Assembly (NCBI GenBank): GCA_963971575.1 | Contig: OZ020611.1 | Span: 53,949,466-54,013,465, forward strand | Length of the DNA: 64,000 nucleotides | From: Liopterus haemorrhoidalis | Lineage: Eukaryota > Arthropoda > Insecta > Coleoptera > Dytiscidae | Direction of reading: 5' to 3' | In this document: positions 33,660-44,300 of the stretch, piece by piece | How the letters are laid out: each line of letters opens with the position of its first letter | Position numbering within the stretch: the stretch's first letter is position 1 | Notes under the pieces: generated by a model | Seen by the model: the letters and a program-made list of their open reading frames with translations, nothing else | Database searches by the model: none | What the model was told of the DNA's origin: nothing | Translations under genes and position numbers: made by a program

Positions 33660-34700
33660 AACTGTGCAACAAATAAAAACTTTTTTTCTAATCATGGATA
33701 AAATTAACTATTTTTGTATAATACTGACCCGCTGAAAACGAAAATGACCTTAAAATTTTCCTAACACGTACAATTTTTTTGTTATGGCCAGGTATTATAA
33801 ATCAATAAATACACTGATTAGTTATTTATCAAATGCGTTATTTCTTTTTATTCTGTTATCTGTTTATTAAGTTTATTCTGCAGTCTAATAATACTAAATG
33901 AAGAAAATGAACTATTTCTGAACTATATTTTATCATATTTTAATTAACCACGAACAATAAAAATAATAACAAACGTCAAATTTAGGACTTTCTCTTACGG
34001 CTTGATGAGTCCTCCCGTAGCGTCAACCAGCAATATCTCCCAACAATTTTGATTTCCATTTTCGATAGTAACGTTCCTCTAATCTTTTTATGTCCTGATG
34101 GAAACATTCTCCTTGTTCGTAACTCAATATTCCAAGATTTGTGGGGAAAAAGTCGAAATGGGAATCCAAGAAATGTATTTTTAAAGATATTCGGCAACCC
34201 AGTATTTGATACGTTTTTAATAAATTTTCTACTAAAGATTTAGCGTTATCAGTCATGTGGTTACCCAAAAAGCCTTTGATTACATCTTTTAAAGATAATC
34301 ATGCTGCCAATTCTTCACTTTTGATGAGGTTTTGATCACAAATAAAGAATGCTACGGGAGGACTCGTCAAGCCATAAGAGAAAGTCCTAAATTTGACGTT
34401 TGTTTTTATTTTTATTTTTCGTGGTTAATTAAAATATGATAAAATATAGTTCAGAAATAGTTCATTTTCTTCATTTAGTATTATTAGACTGCAGAATAAA
34501 CTTAATAAAAAGAAATAACCTATTTGATAAATAACTAATCAGTGTATTTATTGATGTATGATACTTGGTCATAACAAAAAAAACTGTACGTGTTAGGAAA
34601 ATTTTAAGGTCATTTTCGTTTTCAGCGGGTCAGTATTATACAAAAATAGTTAATTTTATCCATAGCCAGAAAACAAAGATTTTATTTGTCGCACAGTGTT
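33660..34700. mobile_element. Element with ~330-bp terminal inverted repeats around an unknown gene fragment
   Basis: Left arm about 33662-34020 and right arm about 34354-34697 are inverted copies: landmarks are CTGTGC(A/G)ACAAATAAAA at the outside, ATACTGACCCGCTGAAAACG, ACTGATTAGTTATTTATCAA, GCAGTCTAATAATACTAAAT, TCCTAAATTTGACGTTTGTT and GACGAGTCCTCCCGTAG at the inside. Only about 330 bp separate the arms. The reading frame on the minus strand ends inside the left arm, so the arm includes the gene's 3' coding end. Class unknown; flanks (TTAAA versus TTATT) give no secure duplication. Confidence 0.7.
33982..34268 (-). pseudogene. Fragment of a widespread arthropod repeat-borne protein of unknown function, copy 1
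   Basis: Residues include NHMTDNAKSLVENLLKTYQ, GCRISLKIHFLDSHFDFFP, LSYEQGECFHQDIKRLEERY and KWKSKL, ending YCWLTLREDSSSRKRKS with one frame change near 34030-34060. The pattern GC..SLK.HFL.SH..FFP..LG..S.E.GE.FHQDI recurs in repeated proteins of arthropods that I recall only as uncharacterised. Copy 2, upstream half of the same protein, is at 41745-42109. Confidence 0.6.
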
Positions 34701-35690
34701 ATTATTGAAATAATAGTATTTATAGGTCCAGAACAGACCAGATTTGATTGCACACTTTGTTTATGTACTTAGCTGTCATCATTTATCAGTATTTGGGTCC
34801 CTTTGTATCGTTTTTATCGGTAGCTTCCGCGTGAAAAAGGAGCACATCAGTAAACATATCTTATATATTATATAACAGAAAAATGAAAGTAAATTTTCTA
34901 TCTACGCGCAGTTTTTTATGTGTCATCGGGCCCGTAATTACCCTTTTTTGGGGAATTATCGTCTTCCTGGGCCTGGAATTATTGTATTACCGGAGCCCAG
35001 TCCCTCTCTTGGGGCTCCTGCGTACGATTTCCGAGGCCCGAGGTGCTCCAGTGCTGAGAGGCCCTTAATGCAAACTTGAAACAAGTAAAGGCACATGAAC
35101 TAAAATTTGTTCAACATTTGATAGCAAATATAAAATAGATATAATAAATGCCCCCCCAACAATTTTAAAAGCTGCCGCCGCCACTTCCGTCCATCCCCTT
35201 TGACAGGATCGGTGGTGGAAAAGAGTCTGATCTACAGAATTATTCTTTTTCCACCACCTCTCGGTCACTAAATCGAATATTGAATCCACCTGGAATTCGA
35301 GGGAAAACAAATGTTTGTTTAATTGTACATAATTTGCGTCTTCCTTGTGTTCATTAAAGACCAATTTGTTTAATAGCAAAGCAATACAACTGCAACAATA
35401 TGTTACTACTATCTACTACCAATATTACATCTGGTATACACAACTATCGAGATAATGGTAACTACTAGTAGAGATATATATCTCTACAACAAATCAGTTA
35501 ATTTGATATGTATCTAAAGTTAAATTTGTATATAATTGAGAAATTGTTTGTTTATCTTTTCTTACTTTTGTTAATAAATATGTATAAGGCGACACAAATA
35601 TAATATTTAATAAACAATTACAAATTACCTTCCTAAAAACTAAAGATATAGTTGAATTAATATATAGGTATTAATATGTAGCGAATTAAT
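34701..35690. other. Unassigned sequence, one 104-codon frame of doubtful status
   Basis: A GC-richer patch at 34925-35070 and a minus-strand frame at 35065-35379 (contains VQLNKHLFSLEFQVDSIFDL and TERWWKKNNSVDQ). I do not recognise it; it has no splice or element context that I can support. A 20-bp palindrome centred on GATATATATC is at about 35469. Confidence 0.35.
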
Positions 35691-35691
35691 A

Positions 35692-36350
35692 TGTAGGCGA
35701 ATTTTTCGCCTACAACGGCGAGTTATTAGAGTAATTTGTGGTCTGAAGTACAGACAAGATTGCCGACAGCATTTTACAATTTTGGGACTATTGACATTAC
35801 CGTCACTATATATATTGTACTGCCTAATATATATGCATATAAACAAAGACAATTTCACATGCCAGGAACACATTCATAGCTATGGAACAAGAGGTAGACA
35901 CCTAATAAGGCCATCATTTATTAGAGTCAATAGTGCGAGATACTCTATTAACTACTTTTGAATTCAGTTCTACAATGTCTTACCTGAAACAATTAAATGT
36001 TTGCCGCTTAATGCCTTTAAAAAATATTAAAATCTTTTCTTAATAATAAAGCATTCTATAGCTATGAAAAATTCCTTACAGATGATATGAATATGCTTTT
36101 AAATCCATATGAAATCTGACTTGCTTTTGATTTCACTTTATTTATATCTATGTCATTACTACTTGTAAATTTGTCAAAATTATGTTCTTGTCCTAGTATT
36201 ATTTTTATTATGTATTTTTATTACTGTGACTTCAAACTAATATTTTAATCTGTTAATGATGTATTGTATTATTCAATTTTATAACTTCCGACTTGTGTAA
36301 GCATTTTGTCATGTATTTAACACGAATAAATATATTATTATTATTATTAT
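35692..36350 (+). pseudogene. LINE 3' end: ORF2 C-terminus and tail ending in (ATT)n
   Basis: Plus-strand translation gives RRVIRVICGLKYRQDCRQHF, TILGLLTLPSLYILYCLIYM, HIHSYGTRGRHLIRPSF and FYNVLPETIKCLPLNAFKK, the C-terminal domain of LINE ORF2 proteins of the R..R..F..LGILTLPSLYI..C type. Two stops interrupt it. After about 260 bp of 3' sequence it ends in ATATTATTATTATTATTAT (36331-36349), the microsatellite tail of this LINE class. Similar in layout to 39737-40800. Confidence 0.75.
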
Positions 36351-36939
36351 ATGAAGCACATAAAGTCACGAATAACTGTCTAGTAAGTTTGCATAATACG
36401 TATCAATAATTAATATAAATACGTATATTTTTAAAATAATTTGTTTATTTTAATTGTTTTTTCAATTTAATGTCCTTATTTGTAGAGTAAAATACTTGAT
36501 ATTTCCTAAATTGACCTCCTTCGTATATCTTATAATAAAGAAGTTAGAAATATTTAAACAGTTCGCAAAAACAGCCTGTATATAAATTCGATGTTAAGGG
36601 GGCGTAACTGTAAAGTTCTCAATAATTTCTTATACAACACTAACAATCGAAATAAAATTAATAATAATCTATATATAAAAATTCACAGCCAATTTTTGTC
36701 TATCTATTAGAACATTATTAATTGTAGAAAAAAATTGAGCTTTTTCTACAGTCAAAAATATCCTATTATATGGATAAAAAGTTCGTGCAAAATTTGATGC
36801 ATAGATTGTTACGAATTTTATTTCAGATTGTTAGTTTTGTATAAGAAGTTTGTTATAACTGAGGGTTATACGCAGTGCTGATATTAAAAATATTTAACAA
36901 GGGGTACGCAAAAAAAAGATTTTTAGTACTTAATTATTG
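36351..36939. other. AT-rich sequence, no gene seen
   Basis: Contains CTATATATAAAAATTCAC at about 36670, which looks like the outer edge of the CCCGTGCTTCGC-type repeats in reverse, but no head is found. Nothing else. Confidence 0.45.
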
Positions 36940-37230
36940 TTATGGCTTTTTGATCAAAATAAAATCTAAATGAACTACATTATTTTATCTACAACCATCA
37001 AATAATAAATGCATTATGTAACCAACTGTAAATACATACAGCCGTTCTTATTGCACGCCGTCTAAAAAAGTGTCGCGCATGCATGCTCACCCGTGGCTAA
37101 AGAATGAGTGAGCCGCAAGTTTTTATTTAGTTATTATTTAGTTTTTATTTAAGTTAGTTAGTTAAAATATTTGGTACTCAGAAACGATGGCTATTTGCAT
37201 TTCACACAGCCCATATTTATAATTAGAATT
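36940..37230 (-). repeat. Unclassified interspersed repeat, copy 1 (inverse of 47650-48030)
   Basis: Reverse complement matches 47650-48030 through ATATGGGCTGTGTGA, TTTTAACTAACTA, AACTTGC, GTGAGCA.GCATG and TATGTATTTACAGTTGG. Directly precedes the LTR-type element. No frame. Confidence 0.65.
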
Positions 37231-37237
37231 ATATATA

Positions 37238-37422
37238 TGTTAGCGAAAATATCTTTATACAACATTTAACCTTATTAACAATCGTGGGGTGCTATATCGT
37301 TGCTAAGGCATATCGTTTTATGTAAATAGAATAGTATAAAATATATCATATGATGTGTGAGACGTATTAGTTGATCAATAAAATCATGTCTTATTATTCA
37401 TAAAATACCTTTTTTATTAATA
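37238..37422 (+). repeat. 5' LTR-like direct repeat
   Basis: Matches 38758-38940 almost base for base from TGTTAGCGAAAATATC to CATAAAAT.CCTTT; includes ATCGTGGGGTGCTATATCGT and AATAAAATCATG, the latter a possible polyadenylation signal (AATAAA). Confidence 0.7.
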
Positions 37423-38757
37423 TCAGAAGTGGGATTGGCCTATCACCCACAAGAAAATTAAAATAGAAGATTATAAGTGCAATATTAAAAATATTTTTTT
37501 AATGCAACAATACATTGTTAAAGGTGACGATTGAGAATCATATAAAGGTAGTATGAATTATGAACTAGATAATAAATTGGCAAATTTCAAGTTATTTTGT
37601 CAAAAATTATTTCAAGTGGTTTCTAAGGAAATGACACTTATTGGAATAAATTTGAAATGTGACATTTTTTCAAAAATGCAGAATATGTCAGGATTAATTA
37701 TCCAAAGCAGATCTCTAATAATTGTCAGGATGAACGAGCGTTGCTTTGTTATTAACAAACACATTGTATGAAGGTAACTAATAAGATTGTTGACGACAAT
37801 GGTAAGAGGTAAGAGGTTGTTTTGGTTAAATCATATGGCACGTGTTAGCCATAATGAGTAAAAACTAGATTTGAGATTTAATATTTGAGATTTTAATAAT
37901 TGAGTATTAAGACTTGAAACACCAAAATATGAGATTTTGGTTTTGATATTTGCAACTTAATATTTGAGATTTGATGTTTGAGATTTGATAATTAAGATCT
38001 GAGTTTTGAGATTTTAGTTTTGAATTTGAGCGTTTATTGGAAAAGATAAATGACAGATCACTGGGATCGGATTGGCAGAATAAACTGATAAATGTAATTG
38101 CTAATGAGTTGAGAGAAAAGGTTGTTGAGTACCGCAAGACAAGCCTCTGCCAGTGGCATCAGTCCGGTAATAGCTCTGTAACCATGGTGGCAGATGGTGA
38201 GCTATGGCGACGGGCTGATGATGATGATTATGATAAAGCACTGTGTGTGCAGAAACAAATAGACGGTCTCTGAGCTTGTTGTACTGTAGACAATCTGTAA
38301 TGAAGGAAACTAATAGATAGTTACTGAGTATCTGAGCTTGTTGATCTAGTCACTGAGTTCGTGGTAGAGAAATGAAATGTTAACGTATAGTCTCTAAGCT
38401 TTCAGATCATAATTTATAGTATTCCTGGAGAGTTCGGTTTTAAATAAATATTTACTTTTATTAATTGAAAGTGGTGCATGGTTGATTTTGTAAAAAATCA
38501 ACTCTGCGCACAATTTTGCTCTATTTACAGATTATGAATTAGGTGAAGACTTTCAAGATGCAGTAGAAGATAAATGGTGGACCAGCTCAAGAATGGAGAT
38601 CCTGGTATGCAGGTTGCTGTTACTGGTATGCAAGATGCAGAATGCTGTTGTTGGTATGGAGCAAACCACTGGTTGCTGTTGCTGATAACAACAATGCTGT
38701 TAATGGTGTGAAGAATACAGTTGCGTCCCGAGAACGTTCCGCATGTCAGTCTGGCCG

Positions 38758-38933
38758 TGTTAGCGAAAATATCTTTATACAACATTTAACCTTATTAACA
38801 ATCGTGGGGTGCTATATCGTTGCTAAGGCATATTGTTTTATGTAAATAGAATAGTATAAAATATATCATATGATGTGTGAGACGTATTAGTTGATCAATA
38901 AAATCATGTCTTATTATTCATAAAATTCCTTTA

Positions 38934-38940
<7 letters not shown>
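38758..38940 (+). repeat. 3' LTR-like direct repeat
   Basis: Second copy, directly after GTCAGTCTGGCCG and directly before a (TA)n run. Very few differences from the first, implying a recent insertion if these are LTRs. Confidence 0.7.

Positions 38941-39002
<62 letters not shown>
38937..39002. repeat. (TA)n microsatellite
   Basis: TA run adjoining the 3' LTR-like repeat. Confidence 0.95.
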
Positions 39003-39004
<2 letters not shown>

Positions 39005-39736
39005 AAAGCCGAGGCGCAGCCGTTCAAACAGATAAGGACAAAAAAGATCTTTTTAGCGAAGGCGCACATTATATTTTTTGGGCGACCAAAAGTAATTTTT
39101 ATTAGAATAATTAAATGTATTTATTCACATTGGATAATTTATGGTTACTGAAAAATTATTACAATTATAAATGTTTGACAGTCAGTTGTTCCAATGCAAC
39201 CATGGAGATTTTATAACTTAAAAAATGACACATAGATGGCTCTAGCATCCAGCGGCAAAAAAAAGCGAATCGGCCTATGCCGAAATAGATTTACTTTTTG
39301 GCCGGAACTAGATGATAAAAAAGAACTGTGGTCGTCCAAAAAATACTTTATAATCTTCACTTATTGATTATTTATTATTGATTGTGGTTTATTGATTAAT
39401 TAAATATTAACGTCTAAAGGTATTTCTATTAGTAATGTAATGAGAATGAGTAATGAGTAATGAATAATGGCTAGCATTTAATTCATCAGAATTTAATTCA
39501 GTTTTTGATCAAACAATTTTTTGAAGTGACAAGAACATGTAAACATTGTATGTAAAAATTATCGCAGACTATATTTGCATTATGAAAAATTTCTTCTGTA
39601 ATTACACCGGAGGCAACTAAATTGACTTATTATGCAATATTTCATTCGCATATAAACAATGAGTACAACTTAACTAAAGTACAACTTAGGGTGTAAGTTC
39701 CCATGCAAAAAATATTCATTCTCAAAAAAAAAACCG
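39003..39736. other. Sequence without recognised gene
   Basis: AT-rich; a run of AATGAG/AATGAGTAATGA words occurs at 39436-39468. Nothing else supported. Confidence 0.5.
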
Positions 39737-40064
39737 ATGCGAATATTATCACATGCAAAACGCAGGGATCATTGTAGGCCACTATTTCAGAAACTAGGAA
39801 TATTGATGTTCTCATGCGTTTACATTTATAATATACTTATGTATACAAAAAAATATAAACACACTTTTATTACATATGCAGATAAGCACTCGCATAACAC
39901 AAGATATAAAACCAATATATTACTACCAAAAATGAGGCTAAATCTCACAAAACAAAGTCCATCTTATTACAGTCCGGTACTAAATAATAAACTACCGAAT
40001 AATATTAAAGAACTAAATATTATTAGATTTAAATCAGCTATGAAGAATTTGTTAGTGAGATATA

Positions 40065-40575
40065 CAGTAGGTGGCCAAATTATTAGGGACAGTACAAATT
40101 TTCTATTATTTTCAAATGAATTTAATGAGGAAATAAGTGGCTTTGGGTCTCGTATTTATTTTTATTCATTAGAGTGCTTTATTTAGAATATAAAACGACA
40201 TAATTGCTTATTCATAACCATTTATTTTTGTATAAAAAGTGTTAATTTAACAAATTAAGTAAAATCTTAATATTTTGTTATGCCACCCTTTGCTGCGTTG
40301 CGGCTTCCAGGCGTTTGAGCATGCTTTCTATGCAGACTTTTGCGTTGTGTCGGAGATTGGGGTTGTGATGCCACTCTCTGATCAGGGTTTCTATAAATTG
40401 CCGCTTGGTGGTGATGGTTACTTTGGCGATCTCCCGCTTTTTAAATAATAATGATACCAGCAACAAGAATATAGAAGAAAAATGATTTAAAAACAATTTA
40501 TTTTCTCACAAAATGCATTTAAACTTGAAAATTACAAAAAAAGTGTACTGTCCCTAATAATTTGGCCACCTACTG
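40065..40575 (-). mobile_element. Tc1-type deletion derivative, 511 bp, TA-flanked
   Basis: Ends CAGTAGGTGGCCAAATTATT and, inverted, the same string, continuing AGGGACAGTAC; at least 31 bp are perfect. TA at 40063-40064 and 40576-40577. Internal coding is the last part of a Tc1 transposase on the minus strand, so this is an internally deleted copy of an autonomous element. Confidence 0.93.
40278..40440 (-). pseudogene. Tc1-like transposase C-terminus
   Basis: KVTITTKRQFIETLIREWHH, NPNLRHNAKVCIESMLKRLE then AATQQRVA and a stop: the end of a Tc1 transposase, with the C.ESM..R......K pattern. Catalytic domain deleted. Confidence 0.8.
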
Positions 40576-40803
40576 TAGTTTCTGCAGTGTAGATGAATAT
40601 CTTTGTGCAAACTTAGAATTTTAATTTACGTAGGCATATCTATCTGTTTGTTACTTTTATATTATAAATGGTTGTATACCCTGTAATAAAAATGTTAATA
40701 TCTTTATGTATTAAGATTATTTTTGTACTGACTTGAGGAATGCAATTGTATGTATTATCTAACTTCTAATAAAGAATTATTATTATTATTATTATTATAT
40801 TGT

Positions 40804-41213
40804 TCAGAAGTATGTGATCAGTTTTAAATTATATTCTGACCGTGCAATACAACTTCCCATGAATTTTTTATCCAGGTACAGAGTTGTGAAATTGTTGACC
40901 GTTTGATAGGTCCTGTTCTTATAACATCTTGATTACGTGATTTGGCTTTATCATTCATTTGTTCCAATTTTTCCCCATAACATTTTTAAATGATATTAAA
41001 CGACACCTCCACGATTTGTGATTGACTTAGAAGACCTCCAGAAATGACAGATAATTCTGTATTCATTTCTTTTTATAACCTTCTTGCTTAATTCTGTTTT
41101 ATTCTTTCTGAATTAACGTACCTCGTAGCAACCTTCGAACTATAAAACCCACCCCCATGTAGGTTGATTTTTCTTTGTAAAAAGGTGCGTCTTATGGTCC
41201 GAAAAATACGGTA
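40804..41213 (-). mobile_element. pogo/Tigger-like transposon end with transposase fragment
   Basis: On the minus strand an outer end TACCGTATTTTTCGGACCAT + AAGACGCACC (41213 inward) leads into a fragment reading VIRTGPIKRSTISQLCTWIK, NSWEVVLHGQNII (about 40850-40970). The GPIKRP...LC.WI..AW.......II.SFK pattern is the C-terminal part of pogo/Tigger DDE transposases. The other end is missing, probably lost at the LINE tail at 40800. Confidence 0.6.
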
Positions 41214-41728
41214 ATTGCATTATACAAATATATGAAATTTAATAATATTAATATGTAATTTTGAATTGATTTTTAAGTGACTTACCATTGTTATATAGAA
41301 CACACACAAAGCACTATCACTGCAACAATCACAAGTCAATGTGGACGAGAGCGGAGTCGCGGATCATATATTGTTGTGGACAGTTCAAGAGTCGCGTAGC
41401 TCGAGATCAGAAGAATGGCACAGGGAAGGGGCAATACCGTCAGCAGACATCGGATATTGCACTGCTACCGCGAGTCGCGACTCCACAACCATCGGATATA
41501 TGTCCAGCCGCACAGAACAATAATCACAGCCAGATTGAAGACGAGGATTGAATAGCATTAAGTAGTGCAGTAACTGGGCAGTTAACAATTCTCAAAAATT
41601 AAATAAATTACTAAATTGAAATATAATAGAATACAATAAAATAATATAAAACACAATAAGATACAATAAAACGCTGATAATTATTAATTTACATTCTATC
41701 AGGTCGAAATATAAAATGTTTAAAATTG
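41214..41728. other. Spacer with a GC-rich patch
   Basis: 41340-41550 is markedly richer in G and C (GGAGTCGCGGATCATATATT type) and contains GAGTCGCG / CGCGACTC and CATCGGATAT repeated; frames on it overlap each other in several phases and show no family. Otherwise AT-rich. Confidence 0.4.
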
Positions 41729-41744
41729 TCAAAAATAATCAAAA

Positions 41745-42109
41745 ATTAATAAAATAGAGTACAATAGAATGTAATAAATTTCCCATTTCCCATGTTCATC
41801 ACTTACTGCACCCAGATCTTCTGGGAAGAAATGTAGATGAGAGTGCAGAAAGTGATTTTTTAAAGACATCCTACATCCCGTTTCTTTGTAGGCATCAAGT
41901 AGTTCATTCACGATATCTCTGTAATTTTCAGCTCTCAAAAGAAAATTTGAAACAACTGTTATAAAAGCTCTCCAAGCTCTAATTTCAGCTTCATTTAGCA
42001 TACTGTCAAATACATCTTCTTTCATTATTTCTCTTATTTGTAGGCTCACAAATATGCCCTCTTTAATTTTTGCTTCACTAATTCTCGGAAATTTTTGTTT
42101 TAGATACAA
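41745..42109 (-). pseudogene. Fragment of the same unknown repeat-borne protein family, copy 2
   Basis: Residues: YLKQKFPRISEAKIKEGIFV, QIREIMKEDVFDSMLNEAEI, RAWRAFITVVSNFLLRAENY, GCRMSLKNHFLHSHLHFFPE and DLGAVSDEHGKW. The last part overlaps the fragment at 33982-34268, and this copy supplies the upstream part. The frame ends where FHQDI would be expected. No inverted arms are seen here, so this is a truncated copy. I do not know the function. Confidence 0.6.
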
Positions 42110-42858
42110 AAACCCTCTTCCATTTCGATCAATAACTAACGAAATTCTTCATTTAGCCCAATTTAATACGTAAAGGTGGGAAAATACCTTTTTGAGATGG
42201 ACCAGTGGTTTACTTCTAACGTTTTCTAGTCCAAGAGTTAGTGCCTGACGTAGTGGCCACTCCTTCTGTATAGTGAATTACTTAGAACTCAAAAAGTAAC
42301 CAGTCTCGAGTCACGACATAGAAAATGTAACAGATTCGGATACCTGTAGTTTACTAATAGACGCAATCTATTTTTAAGCATATTTTTAGACCTGATAAAC
42401 AAGTATAAACTGATCTTAACCACTTGTGTACCGTCCCGCAGATACATGTCATGAATTGACGCAATATGGAAATGTTGCATATTGCAAAATATAAATTTTC
42501 CTGTTACAGAAAATCTATGGGTGACAGAAAAATTCACTTTTCAGATTTGTTTTCAGCGTATCAAAATACATCAGAAATATCCAAAAATTGCTATGTCACA
42601 AATAGTATGTTTGTCAGTGAGGCGAAGCAAAATTGTTTTTTTTTTTATCTCCGGGCAGGCAAGAATCTTGCCAATGACGGCAAAAGTCTAGCGCCGGCGA
42701 TGACTGCACTTATTGCTGCACTAGATCATGCAGACTTATTTCGCATCCTGTATATCTATATATTAAAGTGGTCTATCTAAAAAAAATATGAAAAATGTAA
42801 TAGACATTGTGGCAACAGAAAGTAAACAGATATAATATATCTGTTACATATTATGTAT
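42110..42858. other. Sequence without recognised gene
   Basis: Overlapping short frames in 42289-42780 on both strands have no recognisable pattern and no element ends were found. Confidence 0.5.
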
Positions 42859-43025
42859 CCCAGTGGTGGACTGGCCCGCCTGGCAGTTTCCCTGTGGGCG
42901 GTCCCAATAGGACCGATTCTTGGATCAATGGGGCTGTCTTTGATTTAATGAAGGTGGTTCTTGACCCGATGTGTCCGATTTATTCCAATTTTCCAGGGCC
43001 GGAAAGTTTTGCCAGTCCGCTACTA
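42859..43025. mobile_element. Probable hAT-type MITE (CAGTGGTGGACTGGC)
   Basis: Left CAGTGGTGGACTGGCCCGCC and right GCCAGTCCGCTACTA are inverted with mismatches, and CCTGG.../...CCAGGGCCGG pair further in. About 165 bp, GC-richer than surroundings. Flanking octamers do not match, so the call rests on the ends. Confidence 0.55.
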
Positions 43026-43389
43026 ATATAGCTTAAGACACGTATAAAAACATTAGTGTAATTTATGACAGAAATAACATTATTAATTATTTGATTTTAG
43101 TTTTTTGGGGCATTTGTTGGGTCACCCATTTAGATGTATTCAAATTAAATTTCTTTGATAAAATGTTTGTTGTGTAATATGGCAGTTGGGAAAATATGAA
43201 ACTAGAGAATAGCTAAGAGTATAGTTCAGAAAAAGCATTTCCATTTGAAGTGTTTATTGATGATGGATCATCTTGTAAACATGCTGCTGTAACACGTTTG
43301 GTATTATAATATTTTTTTTTAAATCCAAATGAAGAAATTTTGCATTCTACATATGTCAGTTGACCCATTAACCCTTTCACACTGGCTAT

Positions 43390-44300
43390 TTTTAGGGTTT
43401 TGTAGGTATGACCAAAAAACCCTTATGCCGTCATTTTGTCGTCTGTCTGTCTGTCTGTCTGTTCGGTAAAAATTGTAGCCAAACGGCTAAATCTAGAGAG
43501 TTGAAATTTGGCATGCTTATACAACTCTTTGACCCGCATATAGGAAAAATACTAAAACATCTAAAAAACATACCCCCCTAAAAATATAAACAAATATGTG
43601 CTCATCGAAAACAAAAATATTTTTTTTTAATTCTGAGTAGGGTATCAAATGAAAGCCCTTAGTACGTGGATTAACGATCAAATTTTTATTTTTGCAAAAT
43701 AAATTATTTTGATGCGATTTTTGCCAAAATTGTGCAAAAAAATTTTGTCCCACACCCTGTAGCCCAGATGGTTTAAACTAAAAATCTAAAAAAATTCTAA
43801 GTAATATATATTGGTGTGAACCGAAATAGTACAACAGGAATTTTTGATCAGATAATGTTTTCGGAAAATAACGCATTTTTTGTGGTTTTTGGTTCACAAA
43901 GTACAAAAGTTATACCAATGTAAGACACTCACATACAAGCCGTGCGATAGCGTAACGGTTAGAGCACTGGTGTCGTAAGCTAAAATGCGCTGGAAACGAA
44001 GGGTTTTGAGTTCGAGTACGGATTGAATTTTATTTTTTCTGTTTTTTTTTTGCATTTTTATTATGTTGAAATTATTTTGTCAAAATTCTAGTTATATTTT
44101 AACAAATGTTGCATTTAATTTTTAAGAGCGTACATTTAATAACCAGTCTTATTATATGATTAACAGACGATAAATTATTTTAAAAATATCGTTCATTTTG
44201 CCGTGATTACTACAAAGTAAAATTTGTCCTACACACTCAGCATGCCGCCTTCACTTATTATATACCTGCAAAACCCTGAAATGTGTGAATATTCACACTT
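43390..44300 (+). mobile_element. HINE/DINE-1-like repeat, copy E (complete)
   Basis: Shows the full layout: TTTTTAGGGTTTTGTAGGTA at the 5' side (subterminal repeat AGGGTTTTGTAGGTAT, 43394-43409), four GTCT units, body, tRNA-like patch (43939-44020), the inverted subterminal repeat ATACCTGCAAAACCCT (44262-44277), then stem-loop GTGTGAATATTCACAC (44283-44298). No target duplication is apparent, as expected for rolling-circle insertion between T residues. Confidence 0.8.
43939..44020 (+). other. tRNA-like patch inside HINE copy E
   Basis: GATAGCGTAACGGTTAGAGC resembles a tRNA D-arm/A box, followed after about 45 nt by GAGTTCGAGTAC, a B-box-like word. It stands where copies A and F have different tRNA-like stretches. 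Not a tRNA gene: no acceptor stem or anticodon arm that closes. Confidence 0.5.

Larger units (their letters stand above)
37238..38940 (+). mobile_element. Small LTR-type element, probably Ty1/copia-like, non-autonomous
   Basis: Two direct repeats of about 184 bp (37238-37422 and 38758-38940), nearly identical, start TGTTAGCGAAAATATC. Immediately after the first lies TCAGAAGTGGGATTGG, resembling the primer-binding stretch seen after copia LTRs in insects. The 1.3-kb interior has no gag or pol that I can read; a 120-bp part (37850-38030) consists of repeated GAGATTTGA/TTTGAGATT words. Flanks are ATATA on both sides. Against: the LTRs do not end in CA and I see no good polypurine tract before the second. 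Confidence 0.55.
39737..40800 (+). pseudogene. LINE 3' end, split by a Tc1-type MITE, tail (ATT)n
   Basis: Reads HCRPLFQKLGILMFSCVYIY, HSHNTRYKTNILLPKMRLNL and VLNNKLPNNIKELNIIRFK, the C-terminal domain of a LINE ORF2. At 40064 a TA-flanked element breaks it; after 40577 the frame resumes SVDEYLCANLEF. The 3' sequence ends with AATAAAGAATTATTATTATT to 40799. Same LINE type as 35692-36350 but a separate copy. Confidence 0.75.

Noticed and set aside
35065..35379. 104-residue minus-strand gene
   Set aside because: No recognisable domain, splice context or element; open frame of this size can occur by chance over a GC-richer patch.
35469..35488. 20-bp perfect palindrome GTAGAGATATATATCTCTAC
   Set aside because: Single short palindrome in AT-rich DNA, no linked features; expected by chance or from slippage.
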